This document shows, one piece after another, positions 15,865-23,902 of a stretch of DNA of 64,000 bases. Numbering within the stretch: the stretch's first letter is position 1; every line of letters starts with the position of its first letter. The stretch is taken from assembly GCF_012971725.1 (NCBI RefSeq), contig NZ_CP048833.1:3100001-3164000 (forward strand), written 5' to 3'. Source of the stretch: Pseudomonas multiresinivorans. GTDB taxonomy: Bacteria > Pseudomonadota > Gammaproteobacteria > Pseudomonadales > Pseudomonadaceae. The notes beneath the pieces were generated by a model, which searched no databases, had not been told where the DNA came from, and worked only from the letters and a program-made list of their open reading frames with translations. The position numbers were made by a program, and so were the translations under genes.

Positions 15865-16872
15865 TTACTGGGCGAGGGCCTGGACGAATTGCGCGTCGAA
15901 GGTCTGGGCGAGGTCGGGGATCGCCGGGATCTGGCTGTTGTCCTTGAGCAGTTGGGCGATCACCGCGCCGCTGCCGAAGAAGGAGCTGGTGGCGTCGGAC
16001 TTCTCGAAGTTCTTGCCCATCTCCGCCAGCGGGATGTTGTAGACCCCGGCCATCTGCTCCTTGGCCTCGGCGGCGCTGACGCCCAGCACCTTGCCGATGA
16101 TTTCGGCGGACTCGTCCGGGTGCGCCTTCATGTAGGCCAGGCCGTCGGCGTAGCCCTGGATCATCGCGCTGATCGCTTTCTGGCGTTTGCCGATCACCGC
16201 CTGGTTGAACACCAGCACGTCGGTGATCAGGCCCGGTGCGTCTTTCGACGAATACACGACGTGGAACTTGTCGCCCGGCATGCCGAGGATCTGCGAGACG
16301 TTGGGTTCGTAGGTCACGCCCACTGGCAGGCTGCCCGAGGCCATGGCGCCGGGGATGCCTTCGGGCGTCATGTTCACCGGGCTGACGTCCTTGTCGCTCA
16401 GGCCGTGGCTCTTGAGCGCGTAGGCGAGCAGGAAGTCGGACGGCGAGAGCGGGTTGAAGCCGATCTTCTTGCCCTTGAAGTCGGCGACCGACTTGATCGA
16501 CTTGTCCGCGACGATGGCGTCGCCGCCGTTGGAGAAGTCGATGGGCATCACCACGCGGTACGGCTGGCCCTTGGCGACGCCGCCGACCACCTGGTCGTAG
16601 GTGAGCATGCCGCCATCCAGCGCGCCGCCGGTCATGGCGGTGGGGATCAGGGCGGGATCGTTGAAGAACTGCAGCTCCACCTTGAGGCCGTGGGGCTTGT
16701 AGAGGTCGAGCTTGTCGGCGACGTAGAAGGGCGCGTAACCGGCCCAGACGACGGTGCCGATCTTGAGCTTCTCGGCGGCTTGCAGAGTCAGCGGCACGAC
16801 CCCGGCGGCAGCAACCAGACAGGCACCGAGCAGGGTCTTGCGCAGGGAACGCAGGGAAAGCGGCATGGTCAT
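15865..16872 (-). CDS. ABC transporter periplasmic substrate-binding protein (NrtA/SsuA/TauA type)
   Basis: The 335-aa protein starts with a Sec signal peptide (basic RSLRK, then LLGACLVAAAGVVPLTLQAAE) and then the NMT1/SsuA-like fold: KIGTVVWAGYAPFYVADKLDLYKPHGLKVELQFF, a GALDGGMLTYDQVV segment, the SVADFKGKKIGF hinge strand and VGVTYEPNVSQIL. It captures a small organic molecule in the periplasm and hands it to the SsuC-type permease at the distal end of the operon. It is the first gene of the operon; AGGAG lies upstream. Relatives bind sulfonates, nitrate, taurine, thiamine precursors or bicarbonate, so the ligand cannot be named. Confidence 0.92.
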   Translation of the reverse strand: MTMPLSLRSLRKTLLGACLVAAAGVVPLTLQAAEKLKIGTVVWAGYAPFYVADKLDLYKPHGLKVELQFFNDPALIPTAMTGGALDGGMLTYDQVVGGVAKGQPYRVVMPIDFSNGGDAIVADKSIKSVADFKGKKIGFNPLSPSDFLLAYALKSHGLSDKDVSPVNMTPEGIPGAMASGSLPVGVTYEPNVSQILGMPGDKFHVVYSSKDAPGLITDVLVFNQAVIGKRQKAISAMIQGYADGLAYMKAHPDESAEIIGKVLGVSAAEAKEQMAGVYNIPLAEMGKNFEKSDATSSFFGSGAVIAQLLKDNSQIPAIPDLAQTFDAQFVQALAQ

Positions 16873-17242
16873 GGCATTGCTCCTAACGGTTGGAAATCGG
16901 CACGGGATGACATCACGTCTCCCGGGCTTTTCTCCCGCCGTGTAGCCCTGTCCCTAGGGCCGGAAAACTCTCGGACCAGACATCCCCTCACGGAGACCGG
17001 AACCCTAGTTCGCCTGTGGTGCAACTCCAGTGTGTGCCTTGCTGCGTTCGCTCACCCGGTGGCTACCTTGCCGTGGGCGATGCATCCCGTTGCAGGGGAC
17101 AGAGCAATTGAAATGCCAGTTTTCGTGAAGCGGAAAAACCACTGGGGATTTCAATTGCTTAGCTGAAATTCCCGGTGGGGAGCGGGTATTGGTGCTGCAC
17201 GCGGCGGCACCAAGTCGATGCGCCTTGCCTTCTATTGAGGCA
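16873..17242. other. Intergenic region with promoter of the ten-gene operon
   Basis: About 370 bases separate the MFS gene from the operon start. No supported coding frame is present. The region must hold the operon promoter; I see no unambiguous sigma-70 or sigma-54 consensus. Its most striking content is the AT-rich long dyad at 17103-17159. Confidence 0.5.
17103..17159. repeat. 57-base AT-rich inverted repeat
   Basis: Twelve bases at 17103-17114 (AGCAATTGAAAT) are exactly complementary to 17148-17159 (ATTTCAATTGCT). Inside, CCAGT (17116-17120) can pair with ACTGG (17141-17145) and TTTTC with GAAAA, giving an extended hairpin. The AT content contrasts with the GC-rich surroundings. It may be the terminator of the MFS gene, an operator or a small mobile remnant. 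Confidence 0.6.
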
Positions 17243-18412
17243 TCAGGCGGTGCGCACGCTGGCGCGGCGCAGCGAGGCGGCTGCGGTGGTGACGAACAGG
17301 CCGGCGGCCAGCGCCAGTGCCACCGGCACGCCTTGCGGGCCGAGGTCCATCAGGCTGCCGCTGAGCAGGGGGCCAAGCAGGCTGCCAACGCCCCAGAGCA
17401 TGCCGGCGGCGGCGTTGGCGGTAACCAGGTCGCGGCCGCGGAAGCGCTGGCCGATCAGCACCAGCGCCAGGGTGTAGACGCCACCGGCCACCGCGCCGAG
17501 CACCATCAGCGCTGGCCATAGCAGCGCCGGCTGGCCGATCAGCCAGGGCAGGGCGAGGCCGATCAGCATGGCCGCCACGCCGCACAGCAGGTGCAGGCTG
17601 GAGCGGTCGAGTCGGTCGGAGAGCCAGCCCAGCGGCATCTGGAAGAGCATGTCGCCCAGCAGGATCACCGTCGCCATGAAGGCAGCGATGCCCACCGCAT
17701 AGCCGTGGCTGGAGGCGTACACGGGGAAGAGCGACAACACCACGCTGTCGAAGAAGGAGAAGAACAGCACGCCCATGCACAGCGCTGGCGCCACCCTCAG
17801 GAAGCCGGCGAGGGAGAAACTGCGCGGCTCCTCGACGTGCTCGTGGATGCCGTCCTCGGGCATGGCGAGCGTCACGGTGGCCAACGCAATCAAGTGCCCG
17901 GCGCTGACCAGCAGCACGACCCAGGGCGTCTGTGCGCCGAGCAGCGCCACCAGGGTCGGGCCAAGTAGCTGGAAGGCGGTGAAGCTGGTGGCGTACAGCG
18001 CCACGATGGTGCCGCGGTTGTGCTCGCCGCACAGTTCGTTGACCCAGGCCTCGCCGAGGATGATCGCGATGCCCATGCCGACACCCAGCGCCAGGCGCGC
18101 AGCAGCCAGCAGCCACAGGGAATGGCTGCTGAATTCGATGGCGACGGTGCTGGCGGTGGACAGCACGAAGCACAGCAGATAAAGGCGGCGCCGGCTCATC
18201 AGCTGGCAGGCGCGGTCGACCAGTGTGGCGGCGAGGATCATGCCGGCGGCGGGTACGGCGGAGAGAATGCCGATCTGCAACGCGCTGGCGCCGTTCTCCA
18301 GCAAGCGCAGCGCCACCAGCGGCAGGGTGGCGCCCAGGCTCAGGCCGACGATGGAAACGGCGAACAGCAGCACCGCCAGCAGGGGCTTGTTGAGGGTAGT
18401 CGGGGTATTCAT
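17243..18412 (-). CDS. MFS transporter (YcaD/YfkF-like)
   Basis: The 389-aa protein has 12 predicted transmembrane helices. MFS landmarks are the N-terminal LPLVALRLLENGASALQIGIL segment, the loop 2-3 motif (LVDRACQLMSRRRLYLL), the ALGVGMGIAIILGEAWVNELCGEHNRG signature seen in the YcaD subgroup, and the corresponding second-half loop (LGWLSDRLDRSSL). It probably exports or imports a small solute by proton coupling; the substrate is unknown. RBS AAGG precedes MNTPTTLNKPLL. It lies upstream of the ten-gene operon on the same strand but is 370 bases away, so it is likely a separate unit. Confidence 0.88.
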   Translation of the reverse strand: MNTPTTLNKPLLAVLLFAVSIVGLSLGATLPLVALRLLENGASALQIGILSAVPAAGMILAATLVDRACQLMSRRRLYLLCFVLSTASTVAIEFSSHSLWLLAAARLALGVGMGIAIILGEAWVNELCGEHNRGTIVALYATSFTAFQLLGPTLVALLGAQTPWVVLLVSAGHLIALATVTLAMPEDGIHEHVEEPRSFSLAGFLRVAPALCMGVLFFSFFDSVVLSLFPVYASSHGYAVGIAAFMATVILLGDMLFQMPLGWLSDRLDRSSLHLLCGVAAMLIGLALPWLIGQPALLWPALMVLGAVAGGVYTLALVLIGQRFRGRDLVTANAAAGMLWGVGSLLGPLLSGSLMDLGPQGVPVALALAAGLFVTTAAASLRRASVRTA

Positions 18413-18869
18413 GGAAACCTTCTCTTGCCCGGGCGCTCAAGCTGCGGGCGTGCCAATGCAAACGAGCCCGCCGGGATTCACCGGTGGGCGGAGTCGAAAT
18501 GCGGAATGACCGGCGCGAAGGCGCGCGGTATCCGGCTCAGTGGCCGGTAGGCGGGGAGAAGGTGAAGGCGAAGAGGACGCTGCGACGCAGGTTCAGCACG
18601 GCATCGACCTTGCGCACGCGCGGAGGCTCCCGCAAGAGGGCGAGCGACGAATCGGCGAAGCGGCAGAACGGGGTCATGATGCGGGTGCAGCGTAGGATGT
18701 AGGAAAGCGCGCACTCTAGAGCGTGCGCGGCAGAGCGTCAATCTCGGCCCGCCGCGCGGTTATTCGGTGTGGCTGGCGTCAATCGGGTTCGCGAGCAAGC
18801 TCGCTCCTACGAAGAGCACGCGCTCCGTGTAGGAGCGAGCTTGCTCGCGAACCACCAGCGACACTGATC
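18413..18869. other. Intergenic region containing a REP pair
   Basis: About 450 bases without a supported gene lie between the MFS start and the deacylase stop. Short frames on both strands lack ribosome sites and resemble nothing. The right half contains the REP inverted pair at 18786-18853; the left part must carry the MFS promoter. Confidence 0.5.
18786..18853. repeat. REP inverted pair
   Basis: A 25-base unit at 18786-18810 (GGTTCGCGAGCAAGCTCGCT followed by CCTAC) is repeated as an exact reverse complement at 18829-18853, with an 18-base spacer. The same unit recurs at 53511-53535 and in the pair at 58531-58608. These are typical Pseudomonas REP/BIME elements, found between genes and mobilised by REP-associated (RAYT) transposases; no RAYT gene is in the window. 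Confidence 0.9.
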
Positions 18870-20663
18870 TTACCGACCGTAAACCGGGCTGCCTGCCGAC
18901 ACCTCCTGCGGCCGGGTCAGCACATCGCGCCCCGGCAGGAAGGTGCCGAACACGCGCTCCTTGCCCAACGCTTCGGGGAAGCCGCTTTCACGCCGATACG
19001 CCACGCGGCCATTGATCAGAGTGGCGTCCACCGCATCGTCGTTGCGCTTCACCAGCCGCGTCAGCCCGATGACCTCCATGGGCGCCTCGCTGACTTCATC
19101 CAGCTCGTCGGTCAGCCCGGCCGGGTTGACCACCACCAGGTCGGCGCGGTCGCCGACGCGGATGTAACCGGCGTCGATCCCGGCGAAATCCGCCAGCTCG
19201 CCGGTCAGGCGGTGCACCGCCCGGCCGGTATCCATGAAGCTCTGCCCGGCCAGTTCGGCGTCGCGCACGTACTTGAGCATGCGCAGCGGGAAGTTGTACT
19301 GCGCATGGGAGGCCAGGTGCGCACCGGAGTCGGCGAAGCCCGGCTGGGTCCACGGGCTGGCCAGCAGCTTGCCCATGATCTCGGGGCGGTGGTTGCCGTA
19401 GCAGGTGGTCCATTTGAGCTCGTTGCGGTACTGACCGGCCAGCTCGAAGAAGGCGTCCACCGGGTCGAGTCCGCGCTCGCGGCCGATGTCCTCGAAATTG
19501 CGCCCGACCATCGATGTGTCCGGGCACTCGCGCACCCAGCAGTCGGACAGGTTGCGGTGCCACAGGCCTAGGCTGAGGGTTGCCTTGATGTCCTTCTTGA
19601 AGCGTTCACGGAAGGCCGGGTCCTGGATGCGCGTGTAGAGCTCTTCCGGGTCCTTGATGTCGCGCAGCACTTCGCCGGCGCCAAACTCCTCGAAGCCGTT
19701 CATGTTCAGCCCCTCGATGCGCACCACGAAGGGCGCTGGCAGGGTCTGCCAGCGGTAGCGGCCGCGCAGCAGGCGGTTGGCGACCCAGCCGGAGGCGCGG
19801 GTGATGCGGTGCATGAAGGGCTGGGACTTGAGGTCCAGCGCGGTGAGCATCGAGCACTTCAGCGGCCGGCGGAACCAGCCGTGGGCCTGGTAGAGGAAGG
19901 CGAACACGTTGATCTTGGTGACCGCGTTGGGCGCGCCCTGCATCAGCGCGTTGCGCCGGCGCAGTACAGCGAACAGGCGGGAGAATTCCTTCCAGCTGGC
20001 GAAGGTGGAGGGCAGCGGGCTGGACCAGGCGCGGTCACCGTCCATCTTGTCCAGGCGGGTGGTCATCACCGACAGGCCGAAGCAACCGGCATCCAGCGCC
20101 TGCTCCAGCAGCTCTTCCATGCGTTGCAGTTCGGCTTCGGTGGGCTTGGCGCCGCTGATGGCGCGCTCCAGGCCCATCACCGTGACGCGCAGCTCGGAGT
20201 GGCCGAGGAAGGAGCAGAGGTTCGGCCCCAACGGTTGCTGGTCATAGAAGGCGCGGTAGCCCTTGGCGTCCTTCCAGGTACGCTTGTCGCGCAGGATCGG
20301 CAGCACCTGCTCGCGCGGCACGGCTTCCACGCGGGTGAACAGGTCGGAACAGTCCTCGGCCTCGCCCAGCACCATGCTGATGGAGCAGGAACCGACGGAG
20401 ACGGTGGTTACGCCGTGGCGCACCGATTCCTTCAGCGCCGGGGCGGCGATGGCCTCGGCGTCGTAGTGCGAGTGGATTTCCAGGAAGCCCGGGGTGACCC
20501 AGCGACCGCTGGCGTCGATGACTTCCGCGCAGCCGCTTTCGTCCAGCGGGCTGACGCTCAGGGTGTCGATACGTCCATTCTTGATGCCGACGTGGCGCAG
20601 GCTGCCGGGGGCGTCGCTGCCGTCGAAGTACAGGCCGTTCTTGATGATGATGTCGTAGCTCAC
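18870..20663 (-). CDS. N-acyl-D-amino-acid deacylase family amidohydrolase
   Basis: The 597-aa protein is an amidohydrolase-superfamily member of the D-aminoacylase (amidohydrolase 3) type. It starts SYDIIIKNGLYFDGSDAPG, carries the metal motif with His64, His66 and Asp68 (LEIHSHYDAE), a GVTTVSVGSCSISM segment, SDSGAHL-like FADSGAHLASHAQY, and ends in the composite-domain tail DADLVVVNP-like ADLVVVNPAGL. It should hydrolyse N-acyl or N-carbamoyl D-amino acids or related amides in the cytoplasm. The GTG start overlaps the stop of the TauE gene (GTGA), with GGAG upstream. It is longer than classical D-aminoacylases (about 480 aa), as in a less-studied subgroup. Confidence 0.85.
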   Translation of the reverse strand: MSYDIIIKNGLYFDGSDAPGSLRHVGIKNGRIDTLSVSPLDESGCAEVIDASGRWVTPGFLEIHSHYDAEAIAAPALKESVRHGVTTVSVGSCSISMVLGEAEDCSDLFTRVEAVPREQVLPILRDKRTWKDAKGYRAFYDQQPLGPNLCSFLGHSELRVTVMGLERAISGAKPTEAELQRMEELLEQALDAGCFGLSVMTTRLDKMDGDRAWSSPLPSTFASWKEFSRLFAVLRRRNALMQGAPNAVTKINVFAFLYQAHGWFRRPLKCSMLTALDLKSQPFMHRITRASGWVANRLLRGRYRWQTLPAPFVVRIEGLNMNGFEEFGAGEVLRDIKDPEELYTRIQDPAFRERFKKDIKATLSLGLWHRNLSDCWVRECPDTSMVGRNFEDIGRERGLDPVDAFFELAGQYRNELKWTTCYGNHRPEIMGKLLASPWTQPGFADSGAHLASHAQYNFPLRMLKYVRDAELAGQSFMDTGRAVHRLTGELADFAGIDAGYIRVGDRADLVVVNPAGLTDELDEVSEAPMEVIGLTRLVKRNDDAVDATLINGRVAYRRESGFPEALGKERVFGTFLPGRDVLTRPQEVSAGSPVYGR

Positions 20664-21403
20664 AGGAGACTCCAGGGCGACAGCAGCAGGACGCCGCTGA
20701 CCAGCAGCAGGCAGTGGATGGCGAGGCGGAAATGGTGTTCCTCGAAGCGGTGGTGCAGGCGTTCGCCCAGCCACACGCCGAGCAGCAGCAAGGGTGCGTA
20801 GGCGAGCACCTGCGGCAGCGCCGGGCGCAGGCGCCCGTCGAGGAGGAAGGCCAGGGTCAGCAGGCCGTTGAGGGTGAACCAGACGCAGACCAGCGTGGCG
20901 CGCAGGCGAGTCTTGTCCAGTGGGCGAGTAGAGAGCGCATAGACCAGCAGCGGCCCGCCGGAGGCGAAAAGTCCGTGGCAGACACCGGCGGCCCCGGTCG
21001 CCAGGCGTACCACCCAGCTGGGTGTGTGGCCGCGTGCCGGTGCACTGGCGCGCAGGCGCCACAGTTCGCGGCCGGCGAACCAGAGAATCAGCACGCCCAG
21101 GCCGCGCTTGAGCGGTTGCGGGTCCAGATGCGGCAGCAACAGGTAGCCGATCACCATGCCCACCAGCATGCCCGGCAACACGGTACGCAGCAGCAGACGG
21201 GTATCGATCAGGCGCCGGTGACGCCAGCACAGGTAGCCGGTCATGCCGATGTTCAGCGGCACCAGGATCGGCAGCAGCGTCTCGATGGGCAGCAGCAGCG
21301 CGCCGAGCGACAGGGCGATCACCACACTGCCGAAGCCGGTGATGGCTTCCAGGGTGTAGGCCAGCAGGATGAAGCCGCCGAGGGCGAAAGCCTGTGCGTT
21401 CAC
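20660..21403 (-). CDS. TauE/SafE-family membrane protein
   Basis: The 247-aa protein has about eight hydrophobic segments in the TauE/SafE two-repeat pattern, with YTLEAITGFGSVVIALSLGALLLPIETLLPILVPLNIGMT in the first half and TGAAGVCHGLFASGGPLLVYAL in the second, where the G-rich loop is diagnostic. The family moves sulfonates, sulfite or other organic anions, usually outward. The GTG start overlaps the stop of the BASS transporter gene. Together with the BASS protein it gives this operon two anion transporters, one perhaps for import of the acylated substrate and one for release of the acid product. Confidence 0.86.
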   Translation of the reverse strand: MNAQAFALGGFILLAYTLEAITGFGSVVIALSLGALLLPIETLLPILVPLNIGMTGYLCWRHRRLIDTRLLLRTVLPGMLVGMVIGYLLLPHLDPQPLKRGLGVLILWFAGRELWRLRASAPARGHTPSWVVRLATGAAGVCHGLFASGGPLLVYALSTRPLDKTRLRATLVCVWFTLNGLLTLAFLLDGRLRPALPQVLAYAPLLLLGVWLGERLHHRFEEHHFRLAIHCLLLVSGVLLLSPWSLL

Positions 21404-22326
21404 CGGCCCGCCCCATTCACTGCCGCGACGCCGCTGTCACGCGGCTCGCGGCGCGCCCACCATTGGGCCAGGAGCAGCCCGGAGAACAGCTGCCAGCAGC
21501 CCCAGAATGCGGCGATCAGCAGCATGCCGCCGGCCTGCGGGAAGAAGGTGAGGATCAGCGCCATGCCCAGCGCCGAGTTGTGGATGCCGCTTTCCAGGGT
21601 GACGGCGCGCACGTCGGCGTCCGGCAGTTTCCATAGCCGCGCGCAGGTGTAGCCCAGCAGCAGCGCCGTGCCATTGAGCAGCAGCACCAGCCAGAAGAAC
21701 AGGTGGAAGTAGGCCATGAACTGCTGGAAGTTCTTGGCGAAGGCCATGCCGACGAAGCCCAGCATCACCAGCAGCGACAGTTGCCGCATGGGCTTCTCAA
21801 GGCGCCGCGCGAGCTGTGGCTTGTGCTTGCCCAGGGCCATGCCCAGCAGCATCGGCAGGATCAGCACCAGTAGCACCACACCGACCAGTTCCAGCGGGTC
21901 GATGTGGATCTGTGTGAGGCGGTCGCGGGTGGCCGGGTTGATGCCGGCATACAGGGCGAAGTTCAGCGGCGTGAAGATGCCCGCGCTGAGGCCAGACACC
22001 GCCGTGACGCTGGCCGACACGGCGACGTTGCCCCGCGCCATCCAGGTCATGATGTTGGAGAAGGTGCCACTGGGGCAGGTGGCGACCAGGATCATTCCCA
22101 GCGCCAGTTCCGGGTCGATGGGCAGGGCGATGGTCAGCAGGCAGGTGGCGGCCGGCAGCAGCAGGAACTGCACCAGCATGCCGATCACCGGCGCCTTGGG
22201 CTGGCGCAGGATGCGGGCGAAATCGTCACGGCGCAGTTCCAGCGAGACGCCGAACATCATCAGGGCGATGATGGCATTCAGCGCGATCATCGAACCGCCG
22301 GAGAACTCGAGATGGACTTCAGGCAT
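21400..22326 (-). CDS. Bile acid:sodium symporter (BASS/BART) family protein
   Basis: The 308-aa protein has about nine to ten transmembrane helices and BASS landmarks: the LVATCPSGTFSNIMTWMARGNVAVSASVTAVSG segment (sodium-site Pro-Ser/Gly-rich crossover) and the second-half ESGIHNSALGMALILTFF crossover. It probably imports an organic anion with Na+. The start MPEVHLEFSGGS follows GGGAGAAC; it is the first gene of the BASS-TauE-deacylase operon and is divergent from an AraC regulator. Substrate unknown; bile acids themselves are unlikely in this setting. Confidence 0.87.
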   Translation of the reverse strand: MPEVHLEFSGGSMIALNAIIALMMFGVSLELRRDDFARILRQPKAPVIGMLVQFLLLPAATCLLTIALPIDPELALGMILVATCPSGTFSNIMTWMARGNVAVSASVTAVSGLSAGIFTPLNFALYAGINPATRDRLTQIHIDPLELVGVVLLVLILPMLLGMALGKHKPQLARRLEKPMRQLSLLVMLGFVGMAFAKNFQQFMAYFHLFFWLVLLLNGTALLLGYTCARLWKLPDADVRAVTLESGIHNSALGMALILTFFPQAGGMLLIAAFWGCWQLFSGLLLAQWWARREPRDSGVAAVNGAGR

Positions 22327-22463
22327 CGCCGTTCTCCCGCAACTGGACAGTGGGGAATGGCGAACGGGCTGCAGCCGGCGGCACGGGCGCGGCTCCGGTG
22401 GGATTAGGCATGCAAGGCGACTCTTGTTTGTATTTATCGTTGTAATTGGCAAGCATAGGGCAG

Positions 22464-22481
22464 CGTTACCGCCCGGTAACG
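22464..22481. promoter_or_regulatory. Palindrome upstream of AraC regulator, candidate operator
   Basis: CGTTACCG and its exact complement CGGTAACG flank a CC spacer. The dyad lies 35 bases before the AraC start and about 137 bases before the divergent BASS start. It could be an operator or overlap the AraC promoter; AraC proteins more often use direct repeats, so the assignment is tentative. Confidence 0.4.
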
Positions 22482-22516
22482 GCTCAATCGGGACCTTCGC
22501 CGGTTAATTCGAGACC

Positions 22517-23473
22517 ATGCCGCACACCATTACTGTCCATTACGCCCAGGGCATCCTGCAGGCCGCCGAGCGCCTGGGGCTGCCGGTGCCTGCCGATCTG
22601 CAGGCGGCCAGCCTGGAGCCGCGCATTCCGTTGCAGCGCCAGGACGCCTTCTGGGAAGCCATCTGCGCCGCTTCGGGCGATCCGTTGCTGGGCCTGCGCC
22701 TGGGCAGTGCGCTGCAGGTCGGGCACCTGGACATGGTCGGCGCGCTGCTGATGAGCTGTGACCACTATGGTGAGGCGCTGGACGCCTTGCTGGAGTATTA
22801 CCCGATCATCGCCGAGGGCAGCGAGTTCCAGCGCGAGCAGGACGCGACGCAGGTCCGCCTGGTTTATCGGCCGAGCTACGCCGTGCGCCGCGAGGAGCGT
22901 GTGGAGGCCGCTCTGGCCAGCCTGGTGCACCTGACCCGCTGGATCACCGGCGACCGGGTCAAGCCGCAGCGACTGACCCTGAGCCATGTCGCACGGGGCG
23001 AGCCGGCGCGGTATGTCGAGGTGCTGGGATGCCCGGTAACCTTCGAGGGTGCCGAGAATGCCCTGAGCTTTGCCGTGGCCGACCTCGACGTACCGCTGAT
23101 TCAGGCCAACGCCCTGATGCGCGAGCACCTGCGTGCGCTGGCCGACGCGCAGCTAGAACGTCTGGGCGCGCAGAGTTTGGCCGCGCGCGTGCAGCAGCTG
23201 CTGCGGCAGAACCCACGCTGGGGCAAGGAGAAGGTCGCCGAGCAACTGGAGCTCAGTGGGCGCCACCTCAACCGCAAACTGGCGGAGGAAGGCACCAGCT
23301 TCAAGCTGCTGCGCGAACAGGTGTTGCATGGCATGGCCGAACAGCTGCTGCGCGAGTCCTCGCGGCTGGGCGAGGTGGCCGAGCGCCTGGGGTTCTCCGA
23401 CGAGAGTGCTTTCGCCAAGGCTTTCCGCCGCTGGAGCGGGATGACGCCGGGGCAATTCCGTCAGGGCAACTGA
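22517..23473 (+). CDS. AraC-family regulator with arabinose-binding-like N-domain
   Basis: The 318-aa protein has the PF12625-type ligand domain common in Pseudomonas AraC regulators (LGLPVPADLQAASLEPRIPLQ, DPLLGLRLGSALQVGHLDMVGALLMSCDHYGEAL, VRLVYRPSY) and a C-terminal double helix-turn-helix (VAEQLELSGRHLNRKLAEEG.SFKLLREQ, then VAERLGFSDESAFAKAFRRWSGMTPGQFR). It is divergent from the BASS-TauE-deacylase operon and is its most likely activator, with an acyl amino acid or similar anion as candidate inducer. The start MPHTITVHYAQG is family-like. Confidence 0.9.
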   Translation: MPHTITVHYAQGILQAAERLGLPVPADLQAASLEPRIPLQRQDAFWEAICAASGDPLLGLRLGSALQVGHLDMVGALLMSCDHYGEALDALLEYYPIIAEGSEFQREQDATQVRLVYRPSYAVRREERVEAALASLVHLTRWITGDRVKPQRLTLSHVARGEPARYVEVLGCPVTFEGAENALSFAVADLDVPLIQANALMREHLRALADAQLERLGAQSLAARVQQLLRQNPRWGKEKVAEQLELSGRHLNRKLAEEGTSFKLLREQVLHGMAEQLLRESSRLGEVAERLGFSDESAFAKAFRRWSGMTPGQFRQGN

Positions 23474-23478
23474 GCCAC

Positions 23479-23718
23479 CTACTGGCGGTCGCGGTCCAGC
23501 GACGCCAGCGCATGGGCGGCGGGCAGGTCGATGCGTTGGGGAATGCTGTGCGGGTGTTCGATGGCACCGGTGCCGGGCAGCTTCGACACGAAGAACTGAT
23601 CGACGCCGAAGAACAGCAGGACCAGGGCGATAGCGCCAATCCAGCAGAGTACGTCGTAGTCCAGCGGCCAACCACGGTGCTGGCGCTGTGAACGGAGGGG
23701 AGGCTGGCTTTTCTTCAT
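23479..23718 (-). CDS. Small membrane protein (79 aa)
   Basis: MKKSQPPLRSQRQHRGWPLDYDVLCW leads into one transmembrane helix (IGAIALVLLFFGVDQFFV) followed by a polar C-terminus of about 40 residues. GGTGA lies upstream of the ATG; a GTG nine bases earlier is an alternative start. The basic N-terminus suggests N-in/C-out topology. No family recognised. It is convergent with the AraC gene five bases away and lies downstream of mltA on the same strand. Confidence 0.6.
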   Translation of the reverse strand: MKKSQPPLRSQRQHRGWPLDYDVLCWIGAIALVLLFFGVDQFFVSKLPGTGAIEHPHSIPQRIDLPAAHALASLDRDRQ

Positions 23719-23744
23719 GGCGGTCACCGCGATCGGGTTGAGGA

Positions 23745-23778
23745 TCGGCGAAGCCAGGGGAGTGCCTGGATTCGCCGA
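23745..23778. repeat. Imperfect hairpin between mltA and small membrane protein gene
   Basis: TCGGCGAA (23745-23752) pairs with TTCGCCGA (23771-23778) and CCAGG (23754-23758) with CCTGG (23765-23769). It may be a weak terminator or a degenerate repeat; no T-tract is present. Confidence 0.4.
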
Positions 23779-23902
23779 CCATTGTCCGGTTGGCGGTGAT
23801 GTCGGGAACTCAGGGAGCTCTGTAGGACGAGTAGGAATTTCCTCTGTCTGAAAATTCCAGGCTCGTAGGGCGTACAGGGTTCGACGTTATACGCCGTTTC
23901 GC

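Noticed and set aside
18478..18741. An 87-codon minus-strand frame upstream of the MFS gene
   Set aside because: No ribosome site, Arg/Pro/His-rich composition typical of noncoding high-GC frames, and no recognisable features.
18870..21416. An 848-codon protein fusing TauE-region sequence to the D-aminoacylase
   Set aside because: The upstream part is the TauE gene in the wrong frame; the deacylase begins at a GTG overlapping the TauE stop.
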